NCBI GenBank assembly: GCA_002390675.1 | Contig: DGPZ01000195.1 | Span: forward strand, 76,755-140,754 | Reading direction: 5' to 3' | Length of the DNA stretch: 64,000 nucleotides | Origin: Deltaproteobacteria bacterium UBA4427 | GTDB taxonomy: Bacteria > Myxococcota_A > UBA9160 > UBA4427 | Part shown: in pieces, positions 26,245 through 34,177 of the stretch | How positions within the stretch are numbered: the first letter of the stretch is position 1 | How the letters are laid out: each line of letters opens with the position of its first letter | Notes under the pieces: generated by a model | What the model was told of the DNA's origin: nothing | What the model saw: only the letters and a program-made list of their open reading frames with translations | Databases searched by the model: none | Position numbers and translations under genes: made by a program

Positions 26245-27096
26245 ATGGGTCGATGTGAAGGCAAGGTGGCTCTAGTTACGGGCGCGAGCCGCGGAATTGG
26301 AAAAGCAATCGCACAGCGGTTGGTTTCAGAAGGGGCTTCGGTCATCGTAAACGCTTCGCGAATGGGCGCGCACGGGCCACTGCCCGGAACGCTTGAAGCA
26401 GTCGCTGCAGATATTCAGGCGGCAGGGGGCGGGGCCGCAGCGATCGCATGTGATCTCGCAGACCCGGTGGCGCGTGAAGGGTTAGTTGAGCGCGCGAGCG
26501 AATTTTTCGGACCGATCGACATCCTCGTGAATAACGCCGCCTCAGGGATCATGAAACTCCCGAGTCAAACGACGAACGCCGACCGCTCCTTCATGTTCGA
26601 GCTGAATGTGAATGCCCCGGTCGACCTGGCACAGCAATGCATTCCCGCCATGAAAGAAAACGGCGGGGGGTGGATTCTGAATATCGGCAGCGCGACGTCG
26701 TCGCAGCCTGAAATCCCGTACCGCGATTCGAAGATGTCTGCCTGGGTCATCGGCGCGTACGGTGCGACGAAAGCTGCGCTCGATCGCTACACGGAAGCCC
26801 TGGCGCACGAAGTCCAGGAGCACGAAATCTTCGTGAATTGCATGATGCCCACTTCAATCGTACTCACGAGCGGCGCCGACTATGTGAGAGATATCGCACG
26901 CAAAAACCCCGATTGGGTCGAGCCGGTCGAGATGATGGCGGAGGGAGCGCTGGAACTCTGTAGCGGTCGCCACGTGGGACGCGTGATCGCGAGTCGCGAC
27001 ATCGTTCATTATGCGGCTCGCAAAGTTCATAGCCTCGACGGCAAGGAAGTGCTGGGAGACGCGTTCTTGGCTGCGGATGTCGAATCGACTGCGTGA
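26245..27096 (+). CDS. SDR-family oxidoreductase
   Basis: The 283-residue protein has VTGASRGIGKAIA, VNNAAS, a Ser in NIGSATSS and YGATKAALDRY. The cofactor loop has Asn-Ala-Ser rather than an acidic residue after beta-2, so NADP(H) is plausible. AGGAGG lies about 13 nt before the ATG. Repeats at 27092-27161 begin just before its stop, and the sulfotransferase gene follows. The C-terminal 40 residues (SRDIVHYAARKVHSLDG) extend past the usual GxxxxVDGG end, which is not present in the standard form, so the substrate pocket may be modified. Confidence 0.9.
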   Translation: MGRCEGKVALVTGASRGIGKAIAQRLVSEGASVIVNASRMGAHGPLPGTLEAVAADIQAAGGGAAAIACDLADPVAREGLVERASEFFGPIDILVNNAASGIMKLPSQTTNADRSFMFELNVNAPVDLAQQCIPAMKENGGGWILNIGSATSSQPEIPYRDSKMSAWVIGAYGATKAALDRYTEALAHEVQEHEIFVNCMMPTSIVLTSGADYVRDIARKNPDWVEPVEMMAEGALELCSGRHVGRVIASRDIVHYAARKVHSLDGKEVLGDAFLAADVESTA

Positions 27097-27161
27097 GTGC
27101 GGAATCGTGAGTACTGAATCGTGGTATCGAGTTGTGAGTACTGAGTCGTGAGTACGGGATC
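27092..27161 (+). repeat. Four imperfect copies of a 15-nt direct repeat
   Basis: Copies of a CGTGAGTACTGAATC-like unit occur at 27092-27106, 27106-27120, 27133-27147 and 27147-27161, with a 12-nt spacer between the second and third. They span the end of the SDR gene and the GTG start of the sulfotransferase. A related pair of GTGAGTACT words occurs at about 57493-57515. Function unknown; they look like a degenerate tandem array. Confidence 0.8.
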
Positions 27162-27753
27162 AGCGAGCGAGCCGGCCTTCGTGACGGTTGTTTCGGGACT
27201 GCCGCGTTCCGGGACGTCGATGATGATGCAGATGATCGCGGCTTCGGGGGTGCCGATTCTCACGGACGACGCGCGCGCGCCGGACCGAAGTAATCCGCGA
27301 GGCTACTTCGAGCACGAAGCGGTGAAGCGTCTTGCGCGGGAGAGCGGTTTCGTAAGCAGCGCGAGTGGCATGGCGCTCAAGGTTGTCTCGCCCCTGCTTC
27401 CGAGGCTGCCCTCCGGGCCGCATTACCGCATTGTCTTGATGAAACGAGACCTGGATGAGGTGCTGCGTTCGCAGGCGCGGATGATGGGGGGCACCGCCGC
27501 GAACTCCCCTGCCGAGCGCAAAGGAGAGGACGGTATTCTCCGAGCGGCATTCACGAAGTCGGTTGCACAGGCACGCGCTTGGATTGAAAACGATCCGAAT
27601 ACGCTCGGTCTCGAAATCGAGCACGGCGAAGCTCTGTGCGAGCCCCTTCAAGTCGCTCGTCGCGTCGCCGAATTTCTCGGAAGATCCAGTGAGACCGACG
27701 CGCTCGCAGGCATGGCCGCGGCTGTCGATACTTCGCTGTACCGAACTCGTTAG
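27148..27753 (+). CDS. Sulfotransferase-like protein
   Basis: The 201-residue product has the P-loop-like SGLPRSGTSMMMQMIA that binds the 5'-phosphate of PAPS, and a distant 3'-phosphate region near IVLMKRDLDEVLRSQ. This suggests a short sulfotransferase-family protein. The start is GTG 27148, inside the last copy of the repeat; GTG 27181 (FVTVVSG) is an alternative, and neither has a good ribosome binding site. Sulfotransfer to a hydroxyl or amine is the family reaction, but the catalytic His is not certain here. The C-terminus VARRVAEFLG resembles the family end. Confidence 0.78.
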   Translation: MSTGSASEPAFVTVVSGLPRSGTSMMMQMIAASGVPILTDDARAPDRSNPRGYFEHEAVKRLARESGFVSSASGMALKVVSPLLPRLPSGPHYRIVLMKRDLDEVLRSQARMMGGTAANSPAERKGEDGILRAAFTKSVAQARAWIENDPNTLGLEIEHGEALCEPLQVARRVAEFLGRSSETDALAGMAAAVDTSLYRTR

Positions 27754-27765
27754 GCGAAGTCTAGG

Positions 27766-28377
27766 CTAGACCGATGCGGCCTTTTGAAAGGCGGGACGTG
27801 CGGCGAGCCGGTCGAGATAGGCATCGCACCTCGGTGTGTCCGGTCCGACAAAGCCAAGATAGCGTCCGATATTCAGGCCAAAGGCGAGCATGATGTCGGC
27901 GGCGCTAAATTGACTGCCGAGAATATACGGTTCGTCTCCGAGCGCGCGCTCTACGACGCTGACCAGGGCCGGAGCGATTTCTTTCCCTCGATCCACTAGG
28001 GCCGGGATCCGCATTTCTTCGGGCATAGGTCCGCCGTGTGCTGCGACTTCGCCCATGATGATTGTCAGCGGGTTCTCGCCGTAGGCCATCCACTGGGAGG
28101 CTCGTGCTCCCTGCTTCGTCTCACGCGGGGGGATGAGTTCAGAGTCGCCGTGTTTGCCGACGAGATATTCGAAGATCGCATGGGTCTCCCATAGAATGAA
28201 ACCGTCGTCGTCGATCGCCGGAACTTTCCCGAGCGGGTGAATTTGTAGGTAGTCCTTCGTCTTCATCTCGGGCGTGAACATCGCGAGATGCGAAAGCGTG
28301 TAATCGAGACGGAGCTCTTCGCAGAGCCAAACCACGCGCATGGAGCGCGACTGTTTCGAATGGTAAATCGTGAGCAT
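27766..28377 (-). CDS. Glutathione S-transferase
   Basis: The 203-residue protein has a thioredoxin-like N-terminal domain (LTIYHSKQSRSMRVVWLCEE, HPLGKVPAIDDDGFILWET) and a helical C-terminal domain (SAADIMLAFGLNIG). WETHAI occupies the glutathione-binding E-S position. It would conjugate or reduce electrophiles with glutathione in the cytoplasm. It converges with the sulfotransferase gene (12 bases apart) and lies downstream of the alcohol dehydrogenase, separated by the structured element at 28410. Confidence 0.9.
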   Translation of the reverse strand: MLTIYHSKQSRSMRVVWLCEELRLDYTLSHLAMFTPEMKTKDYLQIHPLGKVPAIDDDGFILWETHAIFEYLVGKHGDSELIPPRETKQGARASQWMAYGENPLTIIMGEVAAHGGPMPEEMRIPALVDRGKEIAPALVSVVERALGDEPYILGSQFSAADIMLAFGLNIGRYLGFVGPDTPRCDAYLDRLAARPAFQKAASV

Positions 28378-28409
28378 CGGGACAGTCTAGCGCCGAGCGG
28401 TGCGAGGTC

Positions 28410-28491
28410 GATCGCCGCGCGAAGACGGCCCTTACGGCTGCGCTTCGCTGCCGTAAGGGACGAGAGTCTTCGCAATTGCGCTTTGGCGATC
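28410..28491 (-). terminator. Nested inverted repeats between alcohol dehydrogenase and GST genes
   Basis: Three nested pairs fold on themselves: GATCGCC at 28410-28416 with GGCGATC at 28485-28491, GCGAAGAC at 28419-28426 with GTCTTCGC at 28466-28473, and a 10-bp core at 28429-28438 with 28450-28459 enclosing an 11-nt loop. The core hairpin is strong enough to act as a terminator after the dehydrogenase gene. There is no T-run, so it could instead be an RNA structure or protein-binding site. Confidence 0.5.
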
Positions 28492-28499
28492 GCCGGCGA

Positions 28500-29582
28500 T
28501 CAGTCGAAGACGATGACCGAGCGAGCCACCTCGCCCGCTTTCATCGCATCGAAGGCCGGATTGATTTCCTCGAGCGGAATGCGCTTGGAAATCATTTCGT
28601 CGAGCCGCAAGCGACCGTCGAGGTAGTAGTCGACGTATTGAGGCATGTCGCGTCGGAACGCGTTCGAGCCCATGAACGATCCAAGGATGCGCTTTTCTTG
28701 CAGCGTGATGTCGGCTGCGCTGAACTCTACAGTCTCGGTGACTGCTAGGACGCCGACGAGGACCGCGGCGCCCCCCTTGGCGGCCATCCCAACCGCTTGC
28801 TGGATCGTCGGCTTAAGCCCAATGCATTCGAACGCGTAGTCGACTCCGCCGCCCGTTAGTTCCTGGATTTGCGCGACGGGATCTCCATTCGATGCGTTAA
28901 TGACGTCGGTGGCACCGAGCTCTCGGGCGAGCTCGAGCTTCCAGTCCATCGTATCAACTGCGATGATCCGACTGGCACCCGCGATTCGACATCCCTGAAG
29001 CGTCGAAAGGCCAACGCCGCCACAGCCTATGACGGCACAGACCGCGCCGGGCTCTACCTTGGCCGTTCGAAGCGCCGCGCCGATGCCGGTTGTCACACCA
29101 CAGCCGATCAGCGATGCGCGATCCAGCGGCATATCGTCGCGAATTTTCACGAGCGAGCGCTCATGCGTAAGCATTTGCTCTGCGAAGGAAGATAGTGCGA
29201 ACTGCATGATCGGGCCGCCATCTTTGGTGAGTCGAGAACTTCCGTCGAGGCGTGCCAGCATTTCGGGAGGCATGCAGAGATGCGGCCGTCCTGTTAGGCA
29301 GTAGTTGCATTTGCCGCACCATGCATTCAAACAGCCGATCACATGATCACCGGGCTTGAAATCAGTCACCTCGGATCCAACGGCTTCGACGATGCCAGCG
29401 GGCTCGTGGCCTAGCACACAGGGCGTCGGCATCGGAATGCCGCCTTCGATCACGTGAAGGTCGCTGTGACAGATGCCGGAGGCGGCGGTCCGGGTCAGTA
29501 CTTCGTAGGGCCCAGGTTTGTCGATTTGGATCTCTTCGATTTCGAGCGGGGCGTTGTATTCGCGAAGTACGGCTGCCTTCAT
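28500..29582 (-). CDS. Zinc-dependent alcohol dehydrogenase (MDR superfamily)
   Basis: From ATG 29582 the product is 360 residues. It has the catalytic zinc site in SGICHSDLH and CVLGHEPAG, four structural-zinc cysteines in CLNAWCGKCNYC with LC, and a Rossmann loop VIGCGGVGLSTLQG for NAD. The pattern matches class III-like zinc alcohol dehydrogenases. The reading frame extends upstream to 29774, but that part lacks family homology. The enzyme likely oxidises an alcohol to an aldehyde, which could feed the aldehyde oxidoreductase at 34178. It is followed by the inverted repeats at 28410. Confidence 0.92.
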   Translation of the reverse strand: MKAAVLREYNAPLEIEEIQIDKPGPYEVLTRTAASGICHSDLHVIEGGIPMPTPCVLGHEPAGIVEAVGSEVTDFKPGDHVIGCLNAWCGKCNYCLTGRPHLCMPPEMLARLDGSSRLTKDGGPIMQFALSSFAEQMLTHERSLVKIRDDMPLDRASLIGCGVTTGIGAALRTAKVEPGAVCAVIGCGGVGLSTLQGCRIAGASRIIAVDTMDWKLELARELGATDVINASNGDPVAQIQELTGGGVDYAFECIGLKPTIQQAVGMAAKGGAAVLVGVLAVTETVEFSAADITLQEKRILGSFMGSNAFRRDMPQYVDYYLDGRLRLDEMISKRIPLEEINPAFDAMKAGEVARSVIVFD

Positions 29583-29779
29583 GTGTCTGGATCTCCAGGA
29601 TAGGGGCGGGTTGAATAAGTGGTGGGCGGCAAACGCCCAATCGGCGTGAAGTTGAGCCTTTGATTCTAGCCCCGCCGACGCGCGGGGCGAGGCGCAAAAA
29701 GTTCGAAAAATATGCCCGTCTCTAAAGGGCAATTCGGTTGCTACGGTCGTCCGGGACGCATGAATAGGGAGCACCAGCG

Positions 29780-30571
29780 ATGAAAGATGTCCCGATCGAA
29801 ATTGGAAGCATGTTGCTGACTTTGGTCGACCCCGAGCCCGGGCACGAGGTTGCGTATAACCGTTGGTACGAGCGCGACCACTTCTATGCCGGCTGCATGG
29901 TTGGGCCGTGGCTCTTTTCGGGGGGACGTTTTGTCGCGACGCGAGCGCTCAAATCGCTTCGGCGCTCCGATGGTCGCGGGGAAGTCGCGAAGCCTATTGA
30001 TGCGGGGTCTTATGTTGCAATCTATTGGGTGCATGCGGGCAAGGATCGCGAGCATTGGGAATGGGCTGGGGATCAGGTTCATTGGCTCTACGAAAAGGGC
30101 CGCGGGTTCTCGGAGCGGCGCCACGTGCATACGGTGCTCTTCGATTATCTGACAACCGCGTATCGCGATGCCGACCCGGTGCCGATTCAGCTCGCACTTG
30201 ATCATGGTTATGCGGGGGTGGCGATGATTGCGACAGATCGAGCGGCCGGCGTGAGCGAAGACGATTTCTCGGCCTGGACGGAAACGTGCGACGTCCTGGC
30301 GGGAAGTGCGATGGCCAATATCTCTACATGGCGCGCGCAGCCGCGCGACGAAATTACCGCGAATGCACCGATGGATTTGGGAACTGGAACCGGAGGTCCG
30401 GAGCGCACCATGCAGCTCGCGTTTCTCGAAGGGGATGTCCAGTCGGCGTGGTCGGACGTATCGCGTTATGCGGAGGCGATCGACGCGTCGGGTCTCGGTC
30501 GGGTCTGCTTCGTCGGTCCCTTTCATAAGACCGTCGTCGGTACGGACAAATACGCGGATCAGCTCTGGTAG
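29780..30571 (+). CDS. Hypothetical protein, possible duplicated alpha-beta barrel
   Basis: The 263-residue protein begins MKDVPIEIGSMLLTLVDPEP and has EVAYNRWYERDHFYAGCMVGP, GSYVAIYWVHAGKDREHWEW, and a second half with GYAGVAMIATDR and MQLAFLEGDVQSAW. The two similar halves suggest repeated ferredoxin-like folds, as in EthD-type proteins. The N-W-Y-E-R-D-H motif is well formed and may bind substrate. I do not know a function. The gene is divergent from the alcohol dehydrogenase across about 197 bases and converges with the thioredoxin-like gene 2 bases later. Confidence 0.72.
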   Translation: MKDVPIEIGSMLLTLVDPEPGHEVAYNRWYERDHFYAGCMVGPWLFSGGRFVATRALKSLRRSDGRGEVAKPIDAGSYVAIYWVHAGKDREHWEWAGDQVHWLYEKGRGFSERRHVHTVLFDYLTTAYRDADPVPIQLALDHGYAGVAMIATDRAAGVSEDDFSAWTETCDVLAGSAMANISTWRAQPRDEITANAPMDLGTGTGGPERTMQLAFLEGDVQSAWSDVSRYAEAIDASGLGRVCFVGPFHKTVVGTDKYADQLW

Positions 30572-30573
30572 AG

Positions 30574-31167
30574 CTAGGACTTCCGCAGTGACGCCAGCCA
30601 GGCCGCTAGATCCGCGGGAGAGAGATTGCGTGCCGCGCCGCTCGAGACTTCGAGAGTGCGACGTGAAAGGCGGGTCCACCGCGTAATCGGTTCTGTGCAG
30701 TTCATAGGCGCAAAGATCGACCAGTGCGCAATTTTCTCGATTTGGAGTGCGTCGAGCAGAGAGCGATGTTGGTCGAAGCGGCCGACATTGATTGTCAGGT
30801 GCGGCAGCGCTTCGAGTGTTTCGGAAAGAGGTGACGCTTGTTTCATGCCGTGGAGCTTTCGGCAGTCGCTGCACCATGAGGCTGAGAACTCCACAAGGGC
30901 GAGTCCACGTTCGCTTGCTTCTGCCCTGGTGCAGAGGTTCTGGAGCTCGTTGGCGAGCTCTGCGTCCGAACGAAGCGGAACGCCGTACGGCTGCCGGACG
31001 GATTTAGATGTGGCTGTGCTGGCTTCGGTATTTTGTTCGACGCATCCAAGCGAGAAAGCGAACGCGCTCGTCAAGAAAAAGACCACGAAGCGGCGGACGC
31101 TCGGACGTCGCCTCCCTGGTATCTCGGGTGGGCGCTTTGCGGCGCAGAAGCGATACGAGAGGGTCAT
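30574..31167 (-). CDS. Thioredoxin-fold lipoprotein (WCSDC)
   Basis: The 197-residue protein has a lipobox FSLGC after a basic N-terminus, so it is probably a periplasmic lipoprotein. The thioredoxin active site reads FSASWCSDCRKLHGM, with two cysteines spaced as in redox-active thioredoxins. The following EALPHLTINVGRFDQH and LEVSSGAARN are compatible with the fold, but the cis-Pro region is not obvious. It could reduce or oxidise cysteines of exported proteins. It converges on the 29780 gene and is divergent from the DapB-like gene (123 bases). Confidence 0.8.
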   Translation of the reverse strand: MTLSYRFCAAKRPPEIPGRRRPSVRRFVVFFLTSAFAFSLGCVEQNTEASTATSKSVRQPYGVPLRSDAELANELQNLCTRAEASERGLALVEFSASWCSDCRKLHGMKQASPLSETLEALPHLTINVGRFDQHRSLLDALQIEKIAHWSIFAPMNCTEPITRWTRLSRRTLEVSSGAARNLSPADLAAWLASLRKS

Positions 31168-31290
31168 AGGGGCTCCGGCGTTTTCGATTGATCCATCGAT
31201 GCGAGGGATGACGTGAGAGTCTAGGCTTGCTGGCTCGTGAGTGCTGCTAGCGGTATTTAGAGCCCGAGAACAAGAGAGGTTGACTTAGAC

Positions 31291-32370
31291 ATGACATCGA
31301 GTGCAAACGCTACGGGTTCATCTCGTCCGCTCCGAATCGTGCAGTGGGCAACGGGCAGCATAGGTCGTTATGCGATTGGTGCGATCGCCGAGGATCCCGC
31401 CCTCGAGCTGGCAGGCGTTTGGGTTCATAGTGCCACGAAGCATGGGATCGATGCAGGGACGCTCGCGGGAATCGAGAAGCTAGGCGTGGCTGCGACGACG
31501 GACGTAAATGAAATCCTTGAGTGCGACGCGGATTGCGTGCTCTATGCGCCGCTGCTTTCCGACGTTGATGAGATGTGCCGGATTCTTGAGTCGGGAAAAA
31601 ATGTAGTGACGCCGACGGGATTCTCTTTCGTGAAGGACCCCTCGCTCGCAGCACGGATTGATGCGGCCTGCAAAAAAGGCGGTAGCTCTTTCCACGGAAG
31701 TGGAATTCATCCGGGTTTTGCCGGAGATCGATTGCCCCTCGTGGTGAGCGCCCTGTGTCGGCGAATCGATAAGGTGACCGTGACCGAAGTCTGCGATCTT
31801 TCGCAGGGCAGCGAGAGCCCTGAGATGGTGATGGATCAGCTCGGATTTGGGATGTCTGCCGAAGATGCGTCCGCGTCGCCGCCGGCGCTCATGGAAGTCA
31901 TGAGCACGATCTTCAACGAATCGATGGACATGATCGCGGCGGGTCTCGGTTTCGAACTCGACGGCTACGAGCATCATCACGAATTCGCACTCGCGACGCG
32001 TGATGTCGAGATCCACGCGGGTACGATCAAGAAAGATCACGTAGCTGGACAGCATTTCGAGTACATCGGAAAGGTCGGCGATCACCGCGTCATCGAATTT
32101 CAGACCTACTGGAAGATGACTCGTGACATCGATCAGGACTGGCCCTACGATGCGCCGCTCGAATACACTGTCGAGGTCGAAGGTGACCCGTCGGTACGCT
32201 GCACTTTGTCCCCGATCGGCTCGGATACGTCAGAGCCGGGGCTTGTGTGGACCGCAATGAATTGCATCAATGCGCTGCGCCCGGTTTGCATGGCGGAACC
32301 CGGCATTCGAACCTCCCTCGATCTCCCGATCGTGCGTGCAGAGGGTCGATTTCCGACCGCGTCTCACTGA
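31291..32370 (+). CDS. Dihydrodipicolinate-reductase-like NAD(P) oxidoreductase
   Basis: The 359-residue protein has a Rossmann fold near the start (VQWATGSIGRYAIGAI), LAGVWVHSATKHG, and a C-terminal half with a C-terminal glyceraldehyde-like barrel. This resembles the DapB N-terminal-type family including 2,4-diaminopentanoate dehydrogenases and related actinobacterial enzymes. Such proteins are NAD(P)-dependent; the actual substrate is unknown. Residues GSGIHPGFAGDRLPLV and MDQLGFGM look conserved. The gene stands alone, 87 bases before the ppnP gene. Confidence 0.85.
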   Translation: MTSSANATGSSRPLRIVQWATGSIGRYAIGAIAEDPALELAGVWVHSATKHGIDAGTLAGIEKLGVAATTDVNEILECDADCVLYAPLLSDVDEMCRILESGKNVVTPTGFSFVKDPSLAARIDAACKKGGSSFHGSGIHPGFAGDRLPLVVSALCRRIDKVTVTEVCDLSQGSESPEMVMDQLGFGMSAEDASASPPALMEVMSTIFNESMDMIAAGLGFELDGYEHHHEFALATRDVEIHAGTIKKDHVAGQHFEYIGKVGDHRVIEFQTYWKMTRDIDQDWPYDAPLEYTVEVEGDPSVRCTLSPIGSDTSEPGLVWTAMNCINALRPVCMAEPGIRTSLDLPIVRAEGRFPTASH

Positions 32371-32457
32371 TCGCTGCCAGTCTCTCTCTTTAGCTCTACC
32401 CGATTGCTCCTTCTGACCGACCGCTCCCCTCTACCTCATCGATTAAGGAAAAACGAA

Positions 32458-32739
32458 ATGCTTAAGGTCAACGAATATTTCGACGGCAACGTCAAGTCGA
32501 TCGGCTTCCAAGGTGCGGATCTCGCTTCCTCGGTCGGTGTTATGGCGCCGGGAGAATACGAATTCGGAACGAGCCAGAAGGAAGTGGTGACGGTCGTCGC
32601 AGGCGAGCTTGTAGTTTGCTTGCCGGGCGAATCCGAGTTCCGAGCGTACGGCGCAGGGGCCAGCTTTGAAGTGGAGGCCAATCAGAGCTTTCAGCTTCGA
32701 GTCGCGACGGCGACCGCCTATCTCTGCACCTACGAGTAG
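32458..32739 (+). CDS. ppnP: Pyrimidine/purine nucleoside phosphorylase (DUF1255)
   Basis: From ATG 32458, with AAGGA upstream, the product is 93 residues, the normal size of PpnP. It starts MLKVNEYFDGNVKSIGF and has GVMAPGEYEFGTSQKEVV, VAGELVVCLPGE and a cupin-like ending. PpnP splits nucleosides into base and ribose-1-phosphate in the cytoplasm and is a small cupin. The symbol is given from sequence resemblance. Confidence 0.9.
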   Translation: MLKVNEYFDGNVKSIGFQGADLASSVGVMAPGEYEFGTSQKEVVTVVAGELVVCLPGESEFRAYGAGASFEVEANQSFQLRVATATAYLCTYE

Positions 32740-32748
32740 TCGTTCCGC

Positions 32749-32937
32749 CTAGCGCCTAACTGGGATGAAGCTCTGCGGGAAGTGCATCGAATCCGTAAAG
32801 CGTGTTGTTGTTTGAAATGATGGGCTTGCCGGGAATTCCATCGCCTCGAATTTTCCGCGACCGATGACGCTATAGACGCATTCCTCTGCTTGTTCGCGGA
32901 TCCTATCGCGCAGGCTCTCGAGGGCGCGGGGGCGCAT
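32749..32937 (-). CDS. Small hypothetical protein
   Basis: A 62-codon reverse frame starts at ATG 32937 and ends 9 bases from the ppnP stop. The protein has ESLRDRIREQAEECVYSVIG and RGKFEAMEFPASPSFQTTT, and its codon use matches nearby genes. No family is recognised and no ribosome binding site is clear. It lies between ppnP and the sugar isomerase-like gene, both close by, so it may be a real small gene. Confidence 0.4.
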   Translation of the reverse strand: MRPRALESLRDRIREQAEECVYSVIGRGKFEAMEFPASPSFQTTTRFTDSMHFPQSFIPVRR

Positions 32938-32974
32938 GGGGGCCTGGGTAGCCGGGGTCCTTTAAGTCCCGCGA

Positions 32975-33826
32975 TCAGATGCGCTTCGCCCATTCGCGGC
33001 GAATAAAATCGTGGCCCTCGCGCGCAAGCGTCTCTTCGTCTTCGAACATCTGACGCCAAATCTTGGTCGCAGCAGCCAGGGAGGGCAGGGTGCCGCCAAA
33101 AGCTTCGATGGTTAGCCATCCGTCGTAGCCGCTCTGGACGAGGGCGTCGAAGGTGCTGTCCCAGGCAACCTGGCCACGCCCGGGGGTACTTCGATCATTC
33201 TCTGAAATGTGTACGTGTGTGATCGCGTCCGCATGGGTGCGGATTGCGTGGGGTGAATCTTTTTCTTCGATGTGGGCGTGGAACGTGTCATAGTGGATTC
33301 CGACGTTAGGCCGGTCCAACTCCTTCACGTACCTGGCAGTGTCTTCGGTTGAATTGAGCAGGTAGATCTCGAATCGATTGAGGAATTCGAAACTCAGCTT
33401 AATGTTCGCGCGGGCAGCGTAATCGGCGACACCGCCTATCACCGAGAGGCTGCGTTCCCATTCAGCTTCGGTTGCGCCGGCGCCACTGAATTGCCCGATT
33501 GCGGCGTAGAGTGGTCCGCCAAGGAGAGAGGATCCGACGGCTTCGCAGCTGTCCACGACGCGCTCGAGTCGCTCGCTCGCAGCTTTCCGGATGGAGGCGT
33601 CTGGAGAAATGGGGTCGTTCTCGGGATTGCAGATGGTGATCGCAGTTCGCTCGAGTCCAAGGTCGTCTAGTCGTGCGCCGAGCTGCGCGAATTTCTCTGG
33701 ATCCGGATTAAAGATCGGCAACTCGATGCCATCGAAGCCCATATCCTTCAAACGGGCGTAGAGCGGTAGGTGGGCCTCATCGGCCGGGTCATCGGTCCAG
33801 AGGAAAAGATTCATTCCGACCTTCAT
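32975..33826 (-). CDS. Sugar phosphate isomerase/epimerase-like TIM-barrel protein
   Basis: From ATG 33826 (AGGAG 6 nt upstream) the product is 283 residues. It has MKVGMNLFLWTDDP, YARLKDMGFDGIELP, LSFEFLNRFEIYLLN, HIEEKDSP and VHISENDRSTPGRGQV, all typical of AP-endonuclease-2-like TIM barrels such as sugar isomerases/epimerases. Metal-binding acidic and histidine residues occur at SFEFLNR, HYDTFH and HVHISEN. It could isomerise or epimerise a sugar. It is divergent from the MoaD-like gene, with 57 bases between starts. Confidence 0.9.
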   Translation of the reverse strand: MKVGMNLFLWTDDPADEAHLPLYARLKDMGFDGIELPIFNPDPEKFAQLGARLDDLGLERTAITICNPENDPISPDASIRKAASERLERVVDSCEAVGSSLLGGPLYAAIGQFSGAGATEAEWERSLSVIGGVADYAARANIKLSFEFLNRFEIYLLNSTEDTARYVKELDRPNVGIHYDTFHAHIEEKDSPHAIRTHADAITHVHISENDRSTPGRGQVAWDSTFDALVQSGYDGWLTIEAFGGTLPSLAAATKIWRQMFEDEETLAREGHDFIRREWAKRI

Positions 33827-33883
33827 AGGAGCTCCTGTGTGCTGGGGTTCGCTTGCTCTCGGATGAGACTCTACACTTCCTCG

Positions 33884-34162
33884 ATGCGGATCAGTTTTTA
33901 TGCGACGCTCCGAAAAATCGTCGGACAGAAACATGTCGAGATCGATTTACCAGAAACGTGCACGCTTGAGCAGATTCTCGAGGCTGTGGTCGCCGCCTAT
34001 CCAGACCTGCGAGAAGAGGTCCTCGACGAGGATGGAAAGCTCGACCGCTACATCCATCTTTTCGTGGATGGGCGTAGTTCGAAGTTTCTTCCGGATGGAA
34101 TCGCGACCAAAGTCGACGCATCCCGCACGATCGAGTTCTTCCCCGCTGTCGCGGGTGGTTAG
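33884..34162 (+). CDS. MoaD/ThiS-family sulfur carrier protein
   Basis: The 92-residue protein from ATG 33884 starts MRISFYATLRKIVGQKHVEI and ends RTIEFFPAVAGG. The ubiquitin-like fold and C-terminal Gly-Gly are the hallmark of MoaD/ThiS sulfur carriers, which are adenylated and thiocarboxylated by MoeB/ThiF-like enzymes. It may serve molybdopterin or tungstopterin synthesis. It faces the tungsten-type aldehyde oxidoreductase tail to tail, with 15 bases between stops; a MoaD-like gene beside an AOR gene is a familiar association. Confidence 0.88.
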   Translation: MRISFYATLRKIVGQKHVEIDLPETCTLEQILEAVVAAYPDLREEVLDEDGKLDRYIHLFVDGRSSKFLPDGIATKVDASRTIEFFPAVAGG

Positions 34163-34177
34163 GGCATTGCGACGAGC

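Noticed and set aside
29741..30877. 378-codon minus-strand open frame
   Set aside because: Antisense to the 29780 gene, which has better codon use, an upstream intergenic region and alpha-beta barrel-like motifs.
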